Assembly (NCBI GenBank): GCA_946803715.1
Contig: CAMPET010000001.1
Location: forward strand, 698,201-733,485
Reading direction: 5' to 3'
DNA length: 35,285 bases
Source of the DNA: Beroe ovata
Taxonomy: Eukaryota; Ctenophora; Nuda; Beroida; Beroidae
The stretch's first letter is position 1. Every line of letters begins with the position of its first letter. Below are positions 10,781-20,383 of this stretch, one piece after another. The translations under genes and the position numbers were made by a program. Below the pieces are notes generated by a model that was given only the letters and a program-made list of their open reading frames with translations, was not told the DNA's origin and did no database searches.

Positions 10781-13700
10781 GAGAGTACAATGTACAAGAG
10801 TTACAGAACAAGATTGCACTTTTAACAGACCGTTGCCAATCGGCTGAAAGGGAAAGGAAGGAGGCGAGAAGGGAGAGGGACGAAAGTGTGAAGCAACTCA
10901 GAGAGGTAGGAGCATCGTCATACCTACTTCACTGCTGACATGTCCCTAACGTGTTGTTGTCATGGTAACGTGTTGTTGCCATGGTAACGTGTTGTTGTCA
11001 TGGTAACTTGTTGTTGTCATGGTAACGTGTTGTTGTCATGGTAACGTGTTGTTGTCATGGTAATGTTTACAGCTCATTGCGGAAATGAATACTCTGAAAA
11101 CCGAGAAGAATGAGGTAAACGCGTCGTTAGAAAGACTCAAGAAGGAAAACGAGATTGCCAACAAAAATGTATCCCAACTCAGACTCGAGCAGGACAGGTA
11201 TGAAATCGACAGGTTTGGTCACTGGACAGTGGACATGCTGCCACACGATGCGTTTTGTGATTTTCCGATATCACGTGTGTTGTTCAATAAGTCGCCGTTA
11301 GTAACTTCAGTCAGTTTGCCTACAACGCGGTAATGCCCACAATACAGTATCCCAGTTCGACAATATTGAGATGCGGTGTGCCGGATGATCTTATTTTAGC
11401 ATCTTTACACTCGCGCTACTGCGCTTTGTTCCCGAAATATGGATTCGAGAACTCATTAATATTGGAATGATATAGATTGACCTTCCGACGGACCACTGGT
11501 ACCTGTGACGACTGGTACCTGTGACCACTTGTAACTGTGACCACTGGTAACTGTGACCACTGGTAACTGTGACCACTGGTAACTGTGACCACTGGTAACT
11601 GACCATCAGTCCTAACACACAGTCCTATAACACACAGGGATCGTAGAGAATTGACTGCTCTGCGTAGAGAGAGAGACGTTGCCCAAACATTCATCAACCA
11701 ACTCCGTGCATCACAAGATAACCCAGCTGTATTTGCAGTTTCATCCGCTGCTGTGGTCAACAAGTGTGAGTGTGTCACCAAATCGTTTGTGTTTTAGTTT
11801 GTGTCTGTGTGTTTGTGTGTGTCTGTGCAACAGTTTGTTTCAGGTTGTGTGTCTGTGTCTGCGCTTCAGTGTGGATGTGTTTGTGTCTGTGTCTGTGTGT
11901 TTCTAACTTTTTGTAACTCTTTGAGATATTAGTTGGGCTTGGTAGACTCATTGGTAGACTCATTGTGCTATGCATATTGATATTGACGCTGGAATCTCAC
12001 AGACTATCACTTAGGGACTTCCCGAGGCGCTGGGGCTGGTATTCCTGAAAAGAGACCACCCGCGGACAGTAAACCTGGCACCAGGGAACCACCCAAGATG
12101 ACACCACCCGCAACCACCCTAGAATCAGGTAATTGTTGATGAGTAAACCTTTCCTACTGCACCGAATCTTTGTTCTCTGTAAAACTGAAAATTAATTATA
12201 GAAATCCGGAAAGATGATGGCCCCTAACTAACGTCCGAATAACCCCTACCCCTCATTCCTCCCACATGATTGCTATTACCCATGTACCCCAGGCTACATA
12301 TCTGCAGCTGCAAACGAGGTCTCGCCGAGCTCTCAGACCAACATGAAGTCTCGCAAACGTTGGGGCAAAGCAGAACTCCCCAACAGTCTAGCTGTAAGTT
12401 GTCACTGAAATCATATAATAGGGGGGGGGGNNNAAATTTATTGAAATTGTATGTGATCAGAATTTTGATAGTTGCCTTAGATTTCCATCGAATTCTATTG
12501 ATTGGAAATTTTAACTTTCAATTTCGATCAAGTGTAAGACGGCAGTACTGATATCTGGATTCGCAATCGGTTGGGCTTGTGTTGGGCTATGTGTATAATA
12601 GAATATAAACACATGTGTAAAATATGTGTAAACTAAATGATCTGCTATTTTCAAGAATGATCATCAAAACATTAATCATAAACACGATTGGAATATAAAA
12701 ACCGACTGCTTCAGTCTAGGGGTGAAAAACAAAAGCTATAATTTGTCCATTATCACATTTTTAAGGCACAAATTTTATGAATAAGTCTGAAAAGCACTCT
12801 TCCCCCCTTCTTTTCCTCTCACACTCTTCTCTCCGCCCTCTCTCCCCTATCCCAACTCCACTACCTCTTCTATTCCACTCTCCTATTCTCTCCCCCACTC
12901 CTCATTCCCCACTCCCCGACTCCCCACTCCTCATTCCCCACTCCCCCGATTCCCCACTCCCCCACTCCCTCTCCTCCCCCAACCCACTACCCTATCATCC
13001 CCTCTTGTCCTCTCTTTACTCCGAGTTATTCAGCGTAGGGCTGCATGGGTCCTGTGCTGTATGGTGGGGGCTGATCCGACACTTTCTCTGGCGGATAGCA
13101 TTCTTGAGGAGCTCCCCCAGCCCCTGATGGATACTCAGTGGGGTACGGGGCAGTGGGGTAGGGGGCTGGTTGTGCAGCGTAGTTGGGGTCTGCTATCTGT
13201 GGCTGTCCTGGGACCATGGCCACAGGTTGTGCGGTGATGACTTGTTGTTGTATGACCACGGTGTTGTTAGCGGGTTTCTTGCACTGTTGTCTCTCCTGCA
13301 CAAGTGCACAGCAGCCACAGAACAGCACAGAACAACAGTCCGCGCAACAGTTGGGTGCGATGCGGTACTTGTTCCTGATATTGGAACGGACACAACACCA
13401 CACACACACGTTAACAAAGGGAATGAGGAATACACAGCAACCCCAGAATACTCCACAGCACCCATCGCAGCAAATGCCTGAGCTCTCCGCGTTGAGACCG
13501 AATGTGATGCAGGGGCAGAAACACGCGAGGAGGCATTCTCCACAATCGTCAAAACAGCCGCACAGAGAGTGGTCCCAGTTATTCCATTGGTTGGGTACTA
13601 GCACGGCAGTTTGTTGCGTCTGTATTGTGGTGGCCATCTGTGTGTGTGCGTGTGTGGTCAATTATACCAGAATTTGGTTGTACAGTAAACAGAAATTGCA

Positions 13701-16700
13701 GTAAGAAAATTGCAGTAAGAAATTGGTAAAAGAAATTGCAGTACGCGTTGCATGCAATAATCATGCATAATCTATATTGTTATTACTTTAAGGCCCAAAT
13801 CAAAGTCGTACGACTAAATTAGAGTCGTACGACTAAACAAGAGCAGCACTGTTCAAACATCACTGATTTCATCATGACTATAATGGAAAGAGCGTACAGG
13901 GCGGCACAAAACGTTATATACATGTTGTTGAGTAAATGTACTATGATAGCACAATATGAACTCAATGTGTGAGGTGTAGCAGCCGATGCTCATTGTTCAA
14001 AATAAGTGGAGTTATATCAGGTTACTACGACTTACTGTGTTACGAGACAACTGTTTCATCAGCTGTGACAATTTAAAGTAGGTATAACTAGGTATATTAC
14101 TGTATCAAAATCAGATTTGGTTGGAAATAAACACAGTCGTGAAAATTTGCGTGATATAATTTGTAATTGGCGCAATGCTGGCCTACATCGATAGTCAATT
14201 ATCGGTAATCAATGATCATGACGTGTGAGAAATATCATCTACTCGGAGAAAAAACATGACATGAAACCTAAAGAATGTATAAGAGTGAAATATCTAGAGT
14301 TAACATTAAATCGTGAAGTAGGTACGAGAAAAACACACCGAGAATAAATACAGCTATCAAAAGTACGAGAATTGTAATACAATCACTCTTGAGATGCCTG
14401 AATCGGCATAATCACCGTGCTCATTGTTCAATTTAGCAGAAATCACGGGGAGGGGATACAAAAGAGAGTTATATCTCATGACTATTATAACTTTATGATG
14501 GAATATTGTACACATGGGCTGATATAAACAGCTATTGTGGGAAGTAAGATAGTCATGATAAACGACAGTTATATGTCCCTAGACAGGTATTGACAGTCAT
14601 GGTCAATTATTAAAGACGGTAAATTTTAAGACAGGGGACCCGTAGACAGTGAATTACTTCATCTCATCTTGCAAGAGAATACGTCATAATAGGTACCTAG
14701 ATACCGAATGATAATAATAGGCATGAAAATTGAAATATGGTTCCAGGTTCAGGTCAACTAATTCCACGGGATAAATCCAGGGTTGTTATCAGCCAATTTA
14801 GGGTTTAAAACGACAAAACTTCATGTTTTTTGCAACAACTAGGTACCAGCTGAAAGCACGAGTACGGTCAGGAAAATAGCACCAAAAACTCATTTCCAAA
14901 ACTTAAATTCCAATGCTGCTGAACTTCGAGTTAGTACCTATCCCAAGTAACACGGGTTCAGGGATGTTTGAAGGGTCCCTCTTATACCACCAGCAAACGA
15001 TGGAGCACAAACACAAACGCACGATGAAGGGAAATACGATTCGCTGAATGTAATTATCACTGGGAATTATAGGAAGTAGAATGCATGACGCAGCGATGGA
15101 GGAAGATGCTGTAAGGCAGTAGGGCCAGGGCCAAAGTTTAAAGATAAATGTCACGTGACTTTTGGTCACGTGACGTGAAGTCACGTGACCTAAAATGATA
15201 ATCGACATTAATAGCACATGTCACTCATCTCAACGTTTTATTGAGTCAAAAATAATGTACATCACAAATTTTTCCCAAAACCAAATAAGATTTGGTTGTT
15301 TCTGTTCGCGGCATCTGGCGTTCCTTAATCTAAACTCTATGATATGAAAAAGGACGCGGCATATTCGAAAGACTGCCGCCATATCACTAGAAAAAGCTGC
15401 AGGGGCAAGATAATGCACTACTGCTTTCTGTATCAAGCTCAGGATCAGTTGCACCTCTTACAACTACTAGAGTTTCATGATCAAAATCATGAACGTCTAC
15501 AACTTGGGGTCGGGAAACCAGTGAAGGCTCACTCTGCTTCAAACCTTTCGTAGCAAAATAACTCTTAAGAGATGGCATATAAATGGGTGCTTATTGCAAA
15601 AGTAGAGCAAGCGAGAGTCAAATATTGGTGCACAAACGATTGGTAGGCACCGGAGTCGATCAGAAATAATGACACGTGGGTAGGTTCTATGACATAGTAC
15701 CTTGTGTGCTACCTATATAAAAATTGGTCCATTTGCTAACGTCCATATACTAGTCACATGACTTCGATAGTCACCATATGTGACCAGTGACATGGCTTCT
15801 AAAAACATGATGAACATGTTGCTTGTCAAAGGAAATTCGAGAGTTTGACCTCATCACACCCAATCTAATTTAGTACCTAATTTAGCCCTAGCCACTGAGT
15901 CATGAGCCATAACTTATGCAAACAATTGCCCTTATTGAAGTGATAACAAAGTTTGGATCAAATTAAGCCCAGGGAGCCCATGAAATGTTGAATAAACACG
16001 GGAATTATAGAAAAATTGGGTCTGAAAAGCAGTAGGGCCAAAGCATATTCTGGCCCTACCTCTCTAAAACGCACTATGGCCATGGCCCTACTGGCCCACC
16101 CGCTTCCTCCATCCCTGGCATGACGTTGAATGTTGATATTGGTGTTGAATGTTTATATTGGTGTTGAATGTTGATATTGGATTTTGTGTGAACTGGGGGA
16201 TTTGCTATTGTGGGTTGCGTTGGGTTTTTAAGTAGGTAAGATTTTATTGAATTTTGACACCTAGAATATGCTCGGGCCACGCCCTCTTTACGGTTACATG
16301 CGAGCCGGGAGCGGTTAAATTGGTTAGATCGTCATAACTTTTTCATCACTCATTAGTCGAGGTACTACACAATCTGGATCTTACCTAGCTGATGATATAA
16401 GAAAAGCACAAAATCAAAAGTAGGTTCAAAGGTTTAGACAAATTCTAATTGAAAGTATTCTAAATAAAATCAATTTCAAACAAATTAGAAAATAGGTACC
16501 CAAATCCGAGAATGATGGACTTTCTAATAAGCTAGTTAATACAATACAGGTAATTCAATCCCAGTGCATCCATAAATTCGAATATAATGAGATAACGGCA
16601 TCAAACTCTTCCCTATCATGAGAGATAACGCCCTAAGCATGCAGCCGCCATGTTATCTGTGATGTTGTTTGCGTGGAGAAAGTCACCCTGAAATACATGC

Positions 16701-19700
16701 TCTCAATTACAAGCTCTCAATGACATGCTCTCAATTATATGCTCCCAATTACATGCTCTCAAGCTTTGCATTGATATGCCCCGCTGATTGTGATAGAGTG
16801 TAATAGAGTAATTTCATAATTACCACTAACCGTAACCCCTGCTAGTTACACTAACTGTAATCCTGCTAGTTTCAGAGTAATGCAGGCGATGGGGAGTTGC
16901 CTGGAGAGAGTGTGTTTCAGCAGCCAGCTTCCTCTCCCGTCATTCCAAAGCGGGATTCTCTCTTTCCAAACGTCACTGAGATACCACCCCCAACTTCGAG
17001 TAAGTGTTACAACTGGTGTTACCATGGTAACTAGCAACCGCTAGTTACCACTTGTGTTACTATGGTAACTAGCAACCGCTAGTTACCACAAGTGTTACCA
17101 TGGTAACTAGCAACCGCTGGTATTACCATGGTAACTATTAACTACCTACTAACTAGCATTGGGAAGTTACCAAGTGTTACAATAATCAGCCTAATTGTTA
17201 ACATACTATTAACTATTGAATAATGTGTATCAGTCATGAACTTTATCCGCCCTGGAATAAAGTTCATTTCCAATCACTGATTTATGTGGAGTATCAAGTG
17301 AGAAATCTATGCTCAGCACAGTCTGAGGTCGTCATGGGAACTGACCGACGTTATCTAACGCAGACATCATTCCCGTCGTCACTGCAGAAATATCACCTGT
17401 ATAATATTCTTTCTGCTTACTATAATTTGTCGATTATCATAAATTTCAAAAGGCAGTTCAGTGATAGCTAGAAAGTAATCAGTCAATCAGTTTGTAAATG
17501 GGAAATTCCTATCGTTAGTCTGTCAGCCTGTATCTGGCAGTACCTGTCACGTCTATTTCATGATGTGAAGTTGGAACTAGACGATAGTACAGTGATGCGT
17601 CATCCTCCAGTGGGAACGATACGTATCCGATCGGTGATTCCCAAACTTCAGTACAGTGATCATTTTGGAACGACGTCAAGTTTATGCCAACGTCTTTTAG
17701 CCCGTTCAGAGAAAGGGAGAAGACAAGATCTGGGGGAAATTCATTATTATTTGTAGGAAGGAAGGGTCAGTAGCTCAGTAGGCAATGTTGACTCAGGAAT
17801 TCCTCCCACGAACCGTGTAGGACAATGGTCCAAACATCCCCACTACCACTGCACACCAGTTCCCTGCTCAAGTACTGAGGTTGACCTTCCGTGCAGTGCC
17901 CTATGAAGAATTTGGGTGGATCATCGAAAATAATTGTTATCGCTCCCAGCTTGTTCCCGGTAGCATCGTGGAAAAACGGTCTGCTTATTTTCCCGCTGCC
18001 GGGTTCAGCTTCAGTTAGGATCTCGAGGCTGAGAGACTCCATGTCTATCTCAATTAGGACTTCTGTCTCAACCGGGATCCAGTCTGTGACGAGTTATAAT
18101 TGGATGAGTTTTGTGGATGTGGTCTAACATCAACGTAACATAACATTTTAATGAATAATAATGTGTAGCAGTATATTGTGTCACATATTGTAGAGCATAA
18201 TATGACGTAACACGATATAGTGTGACATCATGACTCACCTGGATTATTTTGCGACTGGATTACCCAGAATATGCTGCTGCACACCAATATCGACATTATA
18301 ATAGACAACCGCATGTCGGAGAAAACGTCAATCAACTTATCTCGGCGGAAATGACCCCCCTTCCCTCTTCTAAATTTTGATAATTATATCACTCCTTCAT
18401 CATCCATGAATTATACTATTGTAATGACATTAGTCGTGCGAATTAATATGGAGTGGGACTGATGATATCTGTTATGAGGAATAAAGGTACACAATCAATA
18501 TTCATCCACCTCCCCCCATGATCATTGCAATCAGGTCATTGCCCATTGGTCAGTGCAATTAATGAAGAGTTCTGACAATAAGTGTATGACACTGTTTGAA
18601 CCTCTAATAATTATCTCTAGTATCACAGTCCTAGGATTTCTCCCTACCCTCGCTCGCGGAATATTGCGCGGCGCCGACAGTAGGGAAAACCCTACAAGAA
18701 CAAATATCACAGAGGTCACTGACTATTAAAGTATATGTCAGTTAATAACGACAGTCAATTGTGACACAGTCAGTACTCAGTATAGTAGTAACAGAAGATA
18801 GTCACTCACACTGTTACTTACCACTCTGTTGTCAAAGAAGTTGATTGCCTGATCACATAATAACAGGTTCTGACACTGTCAGTTTGTCACTCATACTGTC
18901 AGTTTACGACAGTCACTGACAGACGCACGTATTTCAGGTGGTTCTGACAGTGCTCTCCCCACCACTCCGAGAAGAAGCTCAACTGCTCAACTAGTAAAGT
19001 GCCGCAGGTAAACATGACGCCACTTCTAGACCCAGCGATACATCACTTCACACAGCGATACATCACTTTACACAGCGATACATCACTTCTAGACCCAGCA
19101 ATACATCACTTCACACAGCGATACTTCACTTCTAGACCCAGGAACATCACTTTACACAGCGAGATATCACTTCTAGACCCAGCGATACATCACTTTATTA
19201 CAAAGCGAGACATCACTTTACACAGCGATACATCACTTTATTAAACGGCGAGACATCACTTCTAGACCCATAAAGACATCACTTTGGCAGTGTCCAAGTT
19301 GCCCGACACACATATTATAATCATGTTGCAACTCGGCAGGTGCAAGGAAGAATACAGGGAGAACGAGAATCATGTTGGGGCGTGTCGGTGGCACCCTGGC
19401 AAAGTAACAGTCATCGACTGGGGCTGGATGAAGGTAAACAGCGATATGAAATAGCCAAGTGGTCCCTGACCAATGCTCACTGAGCCTAGCATTTCATTTC
19501 GTGTGAAGAGTGTTCATAGGATCATTATGAAACATTTCTAATTAGTTTACCCGCTAGTTGGTAGCTAGTTAGAGTTAGTATAGAGCAGTGTTTAACATTA
19601 ACTGCGCCACGCCCTCTCGATAATTATAACTTCAAAATGACATGTTGCTTCAAAATACCATGTTGCTTCAAAATAACTTGTTGCTTCAAACTAACATGCT

Positions 19701-20383
19701 GCTTCAAAATAACATGTTGATTGTTGCTCTACTCCTTTTGCTCCGAGCGTTACGCCAAATGTTTCGACGAATGCTGTCTCACTGCTGTCCCAATGTTGTG
19801 CTCCGTGTTGAATAAATTGCCACTCCATCATAGGGATGTTCACTCCTAGGTCAACGCGTGGGATTGCTGTGGCGCCACCCTAGACCTCGCCTCCGCCTCC
19901 TTTATCCACGAGAACGGCACCGGGCGCCGGCGTCTATCTGGCGGGTGTAAGTTCACGCGCCACTCCCTGGAGAACTATGCGGCGGCCGCCACTTCGCCAC
20001 TTGATGAGGGAAGTGAGGGAGAGGAAACTAGCCCCTCGGGAGTAGAAGTGGGCGTTGAGGAGAGCAGGGTTTTCGAGAAATCCGTGGGGAAGAGTGACAA
20101 GAAAACTGTGGATAGGAGGGCGAATAAAGGGCGGGAAAAGTTGATTCCGCCCTCGGATTCGTTGTCTATCGGAAACTCGAGACCCCGAAATGGGAAGAGT
20201 TCCTCCAAACCGTCCAGGAATAAAACATTCGTGAAGAAGGAACGCCCTCAATTCAAGACAGCTGCTTTTCCGTTTAACGATAATAAAGAAGAAGAGGACA
20301 GAATCAGTGTAACAACATTTGTTGTGGGGCAGGATCAGGATGGAGAAACCCCGAAACCTTCCAGAACTTGCTCTATCATGTGA
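10781..20383 (+). CDS. Coiled-coil protein with CHORD-like zinc domain and C-terminal CaaX box (5' partial)
   Basis: Exons are 10781-10905, 11073-11197, 11638-11765, 12015-12128, 12293-12393, 16876-16999, 18938-19007, 19340-19433 and 19850-20383. They give 470 residues plus stop, and all phases agree. Exons 1-3 encode a charged coiled coil (heptad-like, rich in E, K, R, Q and L). Exons 4-7 are Pro/Ser-rich and probably disordered. Exons 7-9 form a Cys/His cluster, C-x2-C, then AC-x2-HPG, W-x-CC and GC-x4-H, which matches the eight-ligand order of CHORD domains (two zinc ions) although spacings differ. A basic/acidic tail ends in CSIM, a CaaX farnesylation-type box. The 5' end is missing. AATAAA at 20630 is a plausible poly(A) signal. 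Introns hold two nested minus-strand genes. I do not recognise the protein; a membrane-anchored scaffold is inference. Confidence 0.75.
10951..11063. repeat. 19-bp minisatellite of X-box-like palindromes
   Basis: About six copies of GTGTTGTTGTCATGGTAAC with small changes lie in the intron just before the second coiled-coil exon. One copy (10975-10988) reads GTTGCCATGGTAAC, a perfect match to the RFX X-box consensus GTNRCC-N(0-3)-RGYAAC; the others have one mismatch in the left half-site. Confidence 0.9.
11500..11600. repeat. 16-bp minisatellite
   Basis: Five to six copies of GTAACTGTGACCACTG, degenerating at the left end (GGTACCTGTGACGACT), lie in the intron before the third coiled-coil exon. 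A GT-rich degenerate stretch also follows the third exon, at about 11775-11900. Confidence 0.9.
12431..12433. other. Three-base assembly gap after a poly-G run
   Basis: Ten G residues are followed by NNN at the start of the 4.5-kb intron that follows exon 12293-12393. The homopolymer length is probably unresolved. Confidence 0.9.
12777..13020. repeat. Pyrimidine-rich low-complexity tract
   Basis: A long C/T-rich run (CTCCCCACTCC, CCTCATTCCCC and similar) lies immediately downstream of the PLAC8 stop codon, on the intronic strand of the host gene. It is therefore purine-rich on the PLAC8 sense strand. The open frame across it is Pro/Ser/Leu low complexity and not a gene. Confidence 0.8.
13026..13637 (-). 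CDS. PLAC8-family Cys-rich protein, single exon, nested in an intron
   Basis: The ATG at 13637 (MATTIQTQQT) is preceded by an in-frame TAA, and the frame runs uninterrupted to the TAA at 13026, giving 203 residues. Residues of about 22-125 form a PLAC8 domain: W-x-x-SLCGCFDD-x-x-x-CLLACFCPCITFG near the start, a Cys-rich hydrophobic middle (GCCGVFWGCCVFLIP), the R-x-x-IRNKY-x-I block, then DCCSVLFCGCCAL-x-QE at the end. PLAC8 proteins are membrane-associated and have been linked to cell size, cell number and metal handling in plants and animals. The C-terminal third is Pro/Tyr-rich (PAPYPTAPYP, DQPPPYSTGP); PPPY is a PPxY-type WW-domain ligand. It lies antisense inside the 4.5-kb intron of the coiled-coil/CHORD-like gene and lacks introns, so it may have arisen by retroposition or simply be a single-exon gene. 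Confidence 0.9.
   Translation of the reverse strand: MATTIQTQQTAVLVPNQWNNWDHSLCGCFDDCGECLLACFCPCITFGLNAESSGICCDGCCGVFWGCCVFLIPFVNVCVWCCVRSNIRNKYRIAPNCCADCCSVLFCGCCALVQERQQCKKPANNTVVIQQQVITAQPVAMVPGQPQIADPNYAAQPAPYPTAPYPTEYPSGAGGAPQECYPPEKVSDQPPPYSTGPMQPYAE
13805..13833. promoter_or_regulatory. Pair of GTCGTACGAC palindromes upstream of the PLAC8 gene
   Basis: GTCGTACGAC occurs at 13805-13814 and 13824-13833, 19 bp apart, each followed by TAAA. They lie about 170-195 bp upstream of the PLAC8 start codon, where a promoter element could sit. No factor is assigned. Confidence 0.35.
15150..15189. promoter_or_regulatory. Three GTCACGTGAC E-box palindromes at exact 15-bp spacing
   Basis: GTCACGTGAC starts at 15150, 15165 and 15180. 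This decamer matches the preferred site of bHLH-zip factors of the USF/TFE class (CLEAR-type element). The three sites lie about 1.5 kb upstream of the PLAC8 start and inside the host gene's intron, so the target gene is not clear. Confidence 0.45.
15387..15578 (-). other. Weak open frame, 63 codons, possibly transposon-derived
   Basis: The ATG at 15578 starts MPSLKSYFATKG, and the frame ends at a TAG at 15387. The N-terminus resembles the short lead of ZMYM/hAT-derived proteins, but there is no domain match I can defend. A second overlapping frame runs on to 15230. It lies in the intron of the coiled-coil/CHORD-like gene on the opposite strand. It could be a relic exon or chance. Confidence 0.2.
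17018..17135. repeat. Tandem repeat of perfect X-box palindromes
   Basis: GTTACCATGGTAAC occurs exactly at 17018-17031 and 17094-17107, with one-mismatch copies at 17056-17069 and 17122-17135. They are separated by CTAGCAACCGCTAGTTACCA-type spacer. The motif fits GTNRCC-N2-RGYAAC, the RFX X-box. It lies 19 bases after the exon ending at 16999. Confidence 0.85.
17767..18314 (-). CDS. Small secreted protein, nested in an intron
   Basis: Exon 1 (18239-18314) encodes a signal peptide, MRLSIIMSILVCSSIFWVIQ, and exon 2 (17767-18083) encodes the rest. They join in phase (codon GAC split after its first base) for 130 residues plus stop. The mature protein is acidic, about 108 residues, with a motif-like core IIFDDPPKFFIGHC and three cysteines. 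No transmembrane helix follows the signal peptide, so it should be secreted. I do not recognise the family. The gene lies antisense within the host intron 17000-18937. Confidence comes from the signal-peptide exon, consensus splice sites and phase, not from homology. Confidence 0.65.
18631..18695. repeat. Short palindromic MITE-like element, copy 1
   Basis: The ends TAGGATTTCTCCCTACCCT and AGTAGGGAAAACCCTA are inverted to each other around a GCGG/GGCGCCG core. A longer copy of the same family lies in the opposite orientation at 24386-24470. Confidence 0.7.
19010..19275. repeat. Compound minisatellite in intron
   Basis: Many copies of CACTTCTAGACCCAGCGATACAT and CACTTTACACAGCGATACAT modules alternate irregularly. 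They fill most of the intron between the two exons that share the first C-x2-C pair of the zinc cluster. Confidence 0.9.
19625..19722. repeat. 19-bp minisatellite
   Basis: Five or six copies of TTGCTTCAAAATAACATG-type units lie in the intron upstream of the CaaX-bearing last exon. Confidence 0.9.

Larger units (their letters stand above)
13638..16875. other. Large intronic stretch upstream of the PLAC8 gene
   Basis: Besides the separately listed sites it contains a thrice-repeated ATTGCAGTA-AGAAA motif at about 13691-13745 and many TA-rich stretches. A CAGTAGGGCCA segment occurs at about 15116, 16030 and, inverted, near 16080. A roughly 20-bp repeat (GTTGAATGTTGATATTGGT) lies at 16123-16181, and a TGCTCTCAATTACA repeat at about 16697-16765. 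No strong exon was seen apart from the weak open frame at 15387-15578. Confidence 0.6.

Noticed and set aside
9932-10825. Long open frames across the N gap
   Set aside because: They exist only because N translates as unknown and the flanks are (CA)n repeat.
12777-13127. 116-codon Pro/Ser/Leu-rich plus frame
   Set aside because: Low-complexity pyrimidine tract running into the antisense of the PLAC8 gene.
13170-13704. Open frames antisense to the PLAC8 gene
   Set aside because: Shadows produced by the Cys-rich codons of the real minus-strand gene.
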